From NCBI RefSeq assembly GCF_910592395.1, contig NC_088309.1, forward strand, positions 17,858,599 through 17,922,598: DNA of 64,000 nt, given 5' to 3'. Of this stretch, positions 24,940-34,600 are shown in pieces. Made by a program: the position numbers and the translations under genes. The first letter of the stretch is position 1, and every line of letters starts with the position of its first letter. The DNA comes from Lineus longissimus. Taxonomy: Eukaryota > Nemertea > Pilidiophora > Heteronemertea > Lineidae. Under the pieces are notes generated by a model that searched no databases, was not told the DNA's origin, and saw only the letters and a list, made by a program, of their open reading frames with translations.

Positions 24940-27755
24940 TGACACAGCGAGCACAACAAGACAGTCACAACAAGATTAATTTGACCCTGGCAGATTAACC
25001 GTGTTGCCGATAAGGTGAAGTTGATGAGACAGTCACAACCAGACCGAATCTAGCCTGACTGCCATACCGTCTTGCTGACACAGTGAGCACAATGGGACAA
25101 TCACAACCAGATTGATTCGACCCTGGAAGCTCAACCGTATTGCCATTACAGTCAGAGAGATCGGACAGATACAACTTGACAGAATCAGGCGTAGCTGCCC
25201 CATCATCTGGCTAACACGCTGAGCGAAATGAGACGGTCACAACCAGGTTGATTCGACTCTAGTGACTCCACTGGTTTGCCGATACGATGAGAGAGATTTG
25301 ACACTCACATTGAAACCGAATCGGGCCTGTTTGTCCCATCGTCTGGCTGATACGGTAAGCGAAATGAGACAGTCACAACCAGATCGATTCGACTCTGGTG
25401 ACTCAACTGGTTTGCCGATATGGTAAGAGAGATTGGACAGCCACATTGAGACCGAATCGGGCCTGGCTGAGCTACCGTCTTGCTGACACAGTCAGCGCAA
25501 TGAGACAGGCACAACCAGATCGATTCAATCACTGCGTTGCCGATACGGTGAGAAGGATCGAATGCCACAGAGAGACCCAATCAGGCCTGGCGGCAGACAC
25601 AGTTAGCATAATCAGACAGTCACAGCCAAATTGATTCGACCATAGGAACTCAACCGTGGTGAAGGTGATGAGACAGATTTGACCATGACGACGCAACTGT
25701 GTTGCTGGTACGGTTAAATAGATCGGACAGCACAACTTGACCGAGTCTTGCTGATTCAGGGAATACGATGAGACAGTCACAACCAGATCGAATCAACCGT
25801 GGGTGCTCAATCGTGTTGCCGATATGGTGAAGGAGATGAAATAGTCACAATCAGACCGAATTGGGCCTGCTTGCCCTTATCATCCTGACACGGTGAGTGG
25901 AATCAGACAGTCACAGCCATATAGATTCGATTCTTGCAGCAGCTCAAATGTGTTGCCGATACGATGAGAGAGATCGTACAAGAACAAACAGAACGAATCC
26001 GGCCCTGACTCCCTACCATCTTGCTGGCACGGTGAGCACTATGATACGGTCACTACCAAATAGAATCGACCCTGGCGGCTCAAGTGTTTTGCCGAAAGAG
26101 GGAGATCGGACAGCCACAACCAGACCGAATCGGGCCTGGCTGCCCTGACGCAGTAAGCGCAATGAGACAGTCACAACCAGATGGATCCGACACTGGCAGT
26201 TCAATAGTGTTGTCGATACGGTCGAAGGAGGTGGGATACCGTTGCAATGGGACATTCACAACCAAGTCTGATCGACGCTGGCGGCTCAACCGTGTTGGCG
26301 ATACGGTAAGAGAGATCAGACAGCCACAACCAGGCCGAATAGGGCCTGGCTGGACTACCGTCTTGCTGACACAGTAAGTGCGATGAGGCTGTCATAACCA
26401 GATTAATTTAACCCTGGCGGCTCAGCCATATTTGCGATTAGACCGAATCGGGCCTGGCTGCCCGACCTCTTGCTGACACGGTGAGCGCACTGAGACAGTA
26501 TCAAACCAGATCAATTCCAATCTGCCAGCTTAAGACTGAATCGGGCCTGGCTGCTCTTTTGTCCTGGTGATACAGTGAGCACAATGAGACAGTTTGCACC
26601 AGATCAATTCGACCCTGGCAGCTCAGTGAGCGCGATGAGACAGTCACAACCATGGATTCGACCCTGCTGGCGGCTCAACTGTGTTGAGGATATGCTGAGA
26701 GAGATCGGACAGCAACATCAAGACGCCATTGTCGAATCAATCTGGTTGTGACCGTCCACTGCGTCCGTAAGACAGCACATGTAGTTCGATCAGCCAGGCC
26801 CGATTCAGTGAAGAATGGCTCCCCTACCGTCTTGCTGACACAGTCATCGCAATGAGACAGTCACAACCAGATGGATTCGACCCTGGCGGTTCAACTGTGT
26901 TGAGGACATGCTGAGAGAGATCGGACAACCACATCAAGACTGAATCGGGCCTGGCTAAACTACTGTCTTACTGACGCAGTGAGCACAAAGAGCCAGTCAC
27001 AACCAGATTGATCCGACCATGGCAGCTCAAACACCTTACCGATACGGTGAAGAATGGGGCAGGCACATCCAGACCGAATCTAGCCTGGCTCCCCAACTGC
27101 TGTCTTGCAGACCCAGTATACAAAATGAGACAGTCACAATCAGATGGATTCGACCCTGGCAGCTCAACAGTATCGGCGATAGGATAAAACAGATCGTACA
27201 GCCACAACTAGACCGAATCGGGCCTGGCTGAACTACCGCCTTGCTGACACAGCAGTACGTGAGGACAATGAGACAGTAACAACCACAGTGTTGCCGATAC
27301 GGTGAGAGAGATCAGAGAGCCACAATCAGACCGAATTGGGCCTGGATTCCCTACCGTCTTGCTGGAACAATGAGACAGTCACAGTCAGATCGGTAGGACC
27401 TTGTCAGTTCAACGGTGTTGCCGATACGGTGAGAGAGTTCGGAAAATCACAACCAGAGGAATGGGCCTGGACGCCTTACCGTCTTGCCGACACAGTAAGT
27501 ACAATGCGACAGTTACAACCAGATCAATTCGACTATGGCTGCTCAACTGTGTTGTCGATACGGTGAAGGAGACGGGACAGTCATAACCAGACTGGATTGG
27601 CCCTGCCTGCCCTATCGTCTGGCAGACACAGTGAGCACATTGAGAAAGTTCCAACCAGATTGATTCAAGCCTGGCAGCTCAACTGTTGCCGATGCGATGA
27701 GTGAGATAGAGCAAACAGCCACATTCAGTCTGAACCGGATATGGAACCGCCTAAT
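24940..27755. repeat. Large ~134 bp minisatellite array (A type)
   Basis: About 20 diverged copies of a ~134 bp unit containing 'gacacagtgagcacaatgagacagtcacaaccag', 'ctcaaccgtgttgccgatacggtgagagagatcggacag' type text and 'gaccgaatcgggcctggctg' (successive landmarks at about 25070, 25204, 25338 and 25473). One unit fragment at about 26729-26812 is inverted. Several short open frames cross the array on both strands; they are repeat artefacts, not genes. Confidence 0.85.
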
Positions 27756-28295
27756 TGAAAAATCAATACTTGTTGGTATCAGTGTCTGGGACCAACTTGC
27801 AATGACTGTTTCACTCCAAACATTTCTGCCTTACTGGTCAGAGACAATGTCACAATCGATCCGGAGATGAATGTTGGTACTGTATCTGGGACCAACTCGC
27901 AATGACTGTTTCACTCCAAACATCTCTGCCTATCTGGCAAGAGACAATGTCACAATCAATCCTTAGATTCAAGTTGGTGCTTGTATCAAGGACAACCAAA
28001 CATGTCTGCCTTACTGGTAAGGCACAATGTCACAATAAATCCTGAGATGAATGTTGGTACTGTATCTGGGACCAACTCGCAATGACTGTTTCACTCCAAA
28101 CATGTCTGCCTTACTGGCCAGAGACAATGTCACAATCAATCCTGAGATGAATCTTGGTACTGTATCTGGGACCAACTTGCAATGACTATTTCACTCCAAA
28201 CATTTCTGCCGTACTGGTCAGAGACAATGTCACAATCAATCCCGAGATGAATGTTGGCGCTAGTATCAAGGACAACCTACACTGATTCTTGATCA
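27756..28295. repeat. ~101 bp tandem repeat (B type)
   Basis: Five or so copies of a ~101 bp unit with 'tgtatctgggaccaactcgc', 'aatgactgtttcactccaaac' and 'gagacaatgtcacaatcaatcc'. Landmarks at 27773 and 27873 give the period; one copy is shortened near 27985. The same unit flanks the A array on the left. Confidence 0.8.
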
Positions 28296-29306
28296 AGGAC
28301 CAGCCAGTGGGGTTACCGATTGTTTTCAAGGACGAGATATATGGTTAGTATTCAGAAAATGTCCTCATATGACTGTGATCTTCACAATCATACTTGCCAG
28401 GCCAAATTGTTGCTTCTTAAGAAATTTGAGACCGACAATGACAAGTCCCTTGAGATGTAGGATTTAGGATGACCCCTCCATTTATGTCATAAATAACCAG
28501 ACGTGCCTTTTTCTTCAACCTTCAGGTGCCAGTGGGAGGAGGGGGGGCAGGGGATCAAAAATGCAAGCAACAATAAAATATGAGAACTAAATTTATCAAA
28601 AAGAAATTCAGGAAAGTGCTTAAAGCAGTACCCTCAATTTATACAGAGGAAAAAAACCCACTTGCAATGAATGACTCATTGCAAATTTCCTTTAATCATA
28701 CCTGCCAAGGAGTAGCTGCAGCAATCCTTTTGATAATTGTTGTACTGACAATTAGTAATCACTGACAATTAGACAAATGAATAGGAATATGAATTAAATT
28801 AACAATATTATACAATAACTGAAGATTTTGCAAACTATTATTTGTGAATTTTACGCATGTCACTTGTCTGTTGGTGTTGAAGACGGAGGAGTCAACTAAA
28901 TGTACTAACTGGATGCCCTTTATTTATGTCTTCTTAGGGTTTTCCAACTGCTATAAGCAGCTTGTTTGGGCACTAAGCTAAATCAGTGGGTAACAAAATC
29001 TAATAGGCTGCCCAAGAGGATAACAAGTGGCTATCCCCAGTTTTTATTTTCCAATATCACCTTAAACCACCAAACACATGGCAAATGAGTACAAACAATT
29101 TTTGCGTTGATTATGAGAGGCAGGGGCTTTTTATCCGGTGTGCAAAGCAAAAGAAGAGATCTCATTGCAATGCACTACAAGGTGTTGCGTCTCTCCAGAA
29201 ATGGCCATATTGCCTAGTGACTCTATTCGTCAACAAACAAAGTCAATATCACATCATTATTCACATGAAAGAGTCCATGGTTTCAATGGGAGGTGATCCC
29301 ATTCAA
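28296..29306. other. No recognised gene
   Basis: AT-rich sequence. A 61-codon frame at 28580-28765 and an 80-codon frame at 29085-29327 have no domain or splice support and were left out. It contains the presumed 3' flank of the minus-strand coiled-coil gene. Confidence 0.5.
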
Positions 29307-30474
29307 TTAATACGGCTCCAATGCTAATGCTGGCTTGGCTTCTTCTAAAACTTCTAACATTTTCTTGTATTCTTCGGTTTCTTTTACAAGAGCATCGTCT
29401 TCTACTTCTCTCTGGAAGAACAAAAGATTTGATATCTATAATCCTTTTTGATTCGTTTCAGGCCGAATAACGTACATGGAGACCTACGCTGATCAAAAAT
29501 CCTCCAGGCTCTATTACTAGCAGGAAATCACTGCTCTAAAACCTTCAACATGAAAATGGGAAAGAAAGTTTCTCTATTGACAGTCGTTTGGGTGTTTTGG
29601 AATAGAAATTCACACATCACTGTACAATATAACAGTGTAGGCCTTTAAAACAAATAAGCTTACCCCCGCCGGTACACATTCTATTATAACAAATTAAAAG
29701 ATATCAAAATAAAACATACCATAATTCCCACAAGTTTTTCATGTGCCTGAGTGAGGTTCCTTCCCACAACTCTGACCATATTTGTGCTTTCATCACGACA
29801 GTTACGCTGAAAAAACAATAGAAATTTGAATAACTACAAATGGTATTTTTTACTCTCGTGCTTTTGAGCAAGAAATATATTGATGATCAGCAGACCTATG
29901 TATATTTTCATCACTCATAATCCTCTTCTAACCAGACCTTATGCTACCTCTGTTGCATCCTGGCACCAGTGGTTTTCAATATACTCCGGACCGCCTCTTG
30001 ATATTTCAAACCCCTGGTGAAATCCATACCCTTTGTTATATATGGATTAGATTGATTAGCCACGCCCACCACCACGTGCGTTTTGGTGACCACGTGACTT
30101 AACGGAGAAGTAGGTCAGGAGGAAGGGCCGCGTGAGCTTCTGTCATGGATGAGAGTCATTGTGTATTGTGTAGCCGTAGGAAGTTTCTGATAATAAGTAT
30201 GTTGTGAATAATCTGTCGCATTTGTTAGTGTCTTGTTCTGTATTGGATTGTGGCTGTCATGGAGGAACAACTAACAGTGCAGACCCCCAAACACGACACC
30301 TTTCAGACGGATTGCAGTGCACCAGAGGCAAAATACTATATTGTTAATCATCAAATCCAACTTACTATTAATTTGATATCGTGTTCACATTTGCTTGAAT
30401 CTGCCTCCATTTTCTGGAGTTGTTCTGTTTCCTTCTCGGCCTGCTTGGCATAAGACAACTTCTCCTTGGCCACC
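29307..30474 (-). CDS. Uncharacterised coiled-coil protein, C-terminal exons
   Basis: Three minus-strand exons with perfect borders and matching phases: 30366-30474 (acceptor 'gattcag', donor GTAAGT), 29720-29806 (acceptor 'ttttttcag', donor GTATGT) and 29307-29411 (acceptor 'gttcttccag', TAA at 29307). They encode the last 99 residues of a charged, helical protein: 'VAKEKLSYAKQAEKETEQL', then 'ESTNMVRVVGRNLTQAHEKL', then 'KETEEYKKMLEVLEEAKPAL', ending in Pro-Tyr. I do not recognise the family. The first exon begins in phase 2, so at least one 5' exon lies between 30475 and the KXD1 start at 31545; I could not place it. Its head-to-head position with KXD1 suggests a shared promoter. Confidence 0.75.
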
Positions 30475-31544
30475 CTGAATCAAATCATAACAATAAACAT
30501 AGTTATTACATTTAAAAGCATGAATTCATCATATCACCATAACACTACTGGCTTTTTGCCAAAGGTATGGAGTCCACCAAAGGTATGGAGTCCACCATGG
30601 GGGGGGGGGGGCATAGCCAACTCTCCACGTGACAGTGACAATGATCACGTCACGTTGCCCTCCAGTAAAAGTCGCAGAGTCGGGGCCATGCAACGCTGAA
30701 AATCATCTGTGGCATGCACATCACTTCAAATCAGCTCATGGCTTATACATCGTGTCAACAAAAATACTACCCCCGGCTTATGGCCAAGGGTTTTAGGTTA
30801 GGGCAGGGGCGGATCACTTTTATTGGACATACTGTAAAGGGGACTACGATTCCCGTTACACCACGTAGTGCCCACAGCCACAGGGATCTATGGCCACAGG
30901 ACCAAAATCGGTGCTCTTTTTTAATGAAGAAATAATGAAAAGCACCTCTTTAAGACACCGGTTTGAATCCTGATCTTCTTTACTTTATCCGCATCAGGTT
31001 TTTGTTGACTTTCTGTGTCTGCCATGCTGCTAGATTAGTGAACTTGATAGGATTTCGAGTCAAGAAACACAAAAAGTTGATAGGAAAAATATTCGGAAGT
31101 GTGACAGAAATTGCAGTGCGCATGCTCACGCGAAAGCGCGTTATTAGTGAGGTTTCGCACACTTTCAAGTAACGTTGCCTTTGATATTTTTGCTACCCAT
31201 CCAATCATTATTGGTTAGCTTGCCTGAAAGATTGGTAATGCTGTTCACTTAGATACTGCGAAATATACTTAGAAATAACCTTAAGAACAAAATTACTGTC
31301 TCGAAAAACATAAAACGCTGGTCTTAAACGTAAAATTGCGAAAGGAATCCAAAAATCACGGCTTGGACGGGAAAGAATAAACGACGACCACAACCAACCC
31401 GGAAGTAAATATATTTCGATAATTTTGTTGCAAATAATTTCATGTTTGGCAGATAATTGCAAATTTTCTGATTATCTGACTGGATCAAATGTGATGAACA
31501 TCTGACTAAGAATATAGGTGCTTCGTTTGAACAAATCTGAGACC
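30475..31544. promoter_or_regulatory. Presumed bidirectional promoter region (coiled-coil gene / KXD1)
   Basis: About 1 kb between the visible minus-strand exons and the KXD1 ATG. An ETS-like 'cccggaagt' lies at about 31398, 140 bases before the KXD1 ATG, in a sequence with raised CpG. A run of 12 G follows 'ccat' at about 30600. The missing first exon of the coiled-coil gene must lie here or be very short. Confidence 0.4.
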
Positions 31545-31678
31545 ATGGAAGAAATGCCAAACGGTCCAGGTGTGCTCGAAAAAAGGGAACTTCTGTCCTC
31601 TGAAGTTTTCATCAAGACCTTGGCAGATTTTGTTGATAAAAATGACGTTCGAACGATGGTGGATGACCAGAGACACAT
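31545..31678 (+). CDS. KXD1: KXD1 exon 1
   Basis: The exon is 134 bases long, donor 'cacat' followed by GTAAGA, phase 2. It encodes 'MEEMPNGPG' and then '[18 protein letters not shown]', which corresponds to the N-terminal helix of KXD1. Confidence 0.85.
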
Positions 31679-34600
31679 GTAAGAATATTTCCTGCTCGAA
31701 ACTAGCAATTGTTGAAATAGTATATCCATTCCAAAGTACAGTGGAAGCTCCCTTAGCGGACACCTCTCTATTAAGGACAGCCTCTCTAATATGTAAAGTC
31801 AAGGACTTAGTGAGCCCCCCTTTAGGTCGGGGGAGCTCCCCCGAACCCCCCTACGAGCATATGTTAAGTGCAAGCTCTAACAACTACAGCTGTTACAATG
31901 GGGGGACACCCCCCAAACCCCCCTCCGTCGACATAGGTTTTTACCAGTGCGTTGGGGGGAAGCTCCCCCCAAACCCCCCCGGTGGACAGTCAACTAGCCC
32001 TTCTGTGTCATACTGCTGGAGGGGGGGTGCGATGGGACCATCCATATAGTTCCTTCCGACACATTTTTGTTTTGGTAATGTAATACATTGTGATTGTCCT
32101 TATTCACGGGAATCGGGCGTTTCCAGTGATATACGACACTTAAATGGATTGTCCTCATGCATTCACTTTGGAAACGCATTTTAAAATAGATGTCACGTCC
32201 TGTTAATGGGGCACGTCATCATCGCGTACATTTGGGAAAAACTCCCTAACGAGACCGGAGCAGACGGCTGAAAGTAGTTTATTTATTGGCCGCTAGGGTA
32301 CAGAATGTACGTCGCTCACCCGAAATTTTCACGCAACTATAGCTAAATAGAGCTAGTTCTAGTTTGTGATTCATTTTGATACTTCAGATTTGGGCAGTAG
32401 ACCAATATAACTTAGTCGTCAGTGTGGTTTTAAGCTGGAAAAACGTATTTATTTTTCTTAAAGTGCCTTTTTTGGACGGGTGTGTGCGATTGTTTTGTTT
32501 TTATGTCACGTGACCTCGACCATGTCGACACAAAATTGAAATAAACCACCCTTTTCTGTCATTTTTTAGGACGGATATTTCTCTAATAAAAATATTAATA
32601 TAATTGGCCAATTTCTTAGGCATATGATGTAGCGAATTCCCATGAAGATTTAAATTTAATTTAACTTAATTTCAACCAATGGAATAGCAACCACCACCGG
32701 AAGATCGCGGAGAAATCGGTAAACTCAACGGAGTTAATTCAGAAAAATACCAAAAAAAATTGCTTGTAGGATATACAATTGTTACTCTCTTTATTTCTAA
32801 TCATTCACTATATACTCCCGCACACACGTGTATCTTAAGAGCCCCTCCTAAGAGGGGGGCTTATTAAGGACACTACTTATTGGCCGCCCAAATTGGAGGA
32901 TTCCCTTCAATTTGACCTCTCTAAACAGGACACCTCTCTATTAAGGACAGCACTTGTCTGTCCGAAGGGTGTCCATAATAATAGAGAGGTTCCACTGTAC
33001 TGCTATATCTTTAGGAAATCGGGGTTCATATTTACTTCTCCAGCTTTTCTCAAGATGACAGTGCTAAACTAACCCACCTACATCAAAGTCAAGCCCAAAG
33101 TTTAAGATAGTGTTCAGGTAAAATACCATCTTTTTCATGGATAAGCCGGCCTTCATCCTCAAATACCTTGTTATTGTTTATTTATTTATTTATAGAACAC
33201 GTTCTTTGTTACACCATTCTTTCAGGTTGAGTCGATTTGAGAAAACCAATGAAATGCTACTGAATTTCAATGTCCTGTCAGCCAACCGGTATGCAGCCTC
33301 TGTACAGGAGTTCAAAAAGCATACTCAACTTCTACTAGACATGAAGAAAGATCTTGACTCTATATTTAGAAGAATCAGGTAAGTGGAAAAGGGTTTTCTG
33401 GTTGATTACCAACCAGAGCCAACAAAACCCTAGATCTCTTTCTCACCAACAACGAGACACTAATATCCAACTGGAAAGTAGTTGAAGGCATATCGGACCA
33501 CGACAAAGCGGTTCTCATCGACGGTCTTCTCCCCCCGCACAGGCTCAAGCAGACACCAAGACAAATCCCTCTGTATAAAAAGGCGGATTGGTCTAAAATG
33601 GAACACGCCATGGACAACGTCTACAATGAGCTGAGGGCCAAAGCAGGAAGCACTGTCGAAATGATGTGGACATCCCTTAAGAACGCACTATCGGAGGCCA
33701 TCAGCGCCAACATACCACACAAGACCGCCAGGCGCAAAGATCAAAAGCCGTGGATAACGAATCCCATACGCAAGCTGATGAAGAAGAGCACAGCACTAAG
33801 CAAAAGAAAGCACAAGAACAACTACTCACGCCAGGACAGTCAAAAACATCGTGAACTGAGGGCCAAGATACAAAAGAAGATCAGACAGTCCTACTGGATT
33901 TACATCGAAGACATCCTCACCCCAAACACCAATAGCATGGAGGACAGGACAAAAGCAAACAAGAGGTTTTGGACCCTAATCAAACACACCAAGAGGGACA
34001 GCATAGGAATACCGCAGATGAAGAGCCCTAACGGCGATACGGTGGTAGACAGTCAAGGGAAGGCAGAGCTACTAAATAACCAGTTCCTGTCTGTATTCAG
34101 CAGAGTCACACCACCATCACTCAGACAGCTGTGCAAAAACATTGCTGAGAAAAAGACCCCCCCGATGCCAAACATCCATGTGTCAACACAGGGGATCCTC
34201 AAACTCCTAAAAGACCTCAAGCCCCACAAAGCTGCCGGCCCAGACCAGCTCAGCCCGAAGGTACTTAAAACACTGGCAACCAGCATCGCCCCCATCCTCC
34301 AGCTGATATTCCAGAGATCCCTCGACACAGGAGAGGTACCGCAAGACTGGAGACAGGCCAACGTAGTACCCGTCTACAAAAAGGGTAACAAGAGCGACCC
34401 GGCAAACTACCGACCAATATCCCTAACGTGCGTATGCAGCAAGTTACTCGAACATGTTATTGCAAGCAACACCATGCAGCACCTTGAGAACCACAACATC
34501 CTGCACAACCGTCAACACGGATTCAGGGCAAAGCGGTCATGCGAGACCCAACTAATCGAGTTTGTTGACCAAGTCCATCGAGAGCTCATCCCTGGCCAAA

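Noticed and set aside
25237-27654. Many 60-97 codon frames on both strands in the minisatellite field
   Set aside because: They are repeat artefacts: the frames follow unit boundaries and shift from copy to copy.
24940-28295. Possible CRISPR-like repeat array
   Set aside because: Units are contiguous, 100-134 bp, diverged and without unique spacers, in an animal genome; this is a minisatellite.
28580-28765. 61-codon frame ending in a hydrophobic helix
   Set aside because: Short, AT-rich, unsupported by splice sites or homology I can see.
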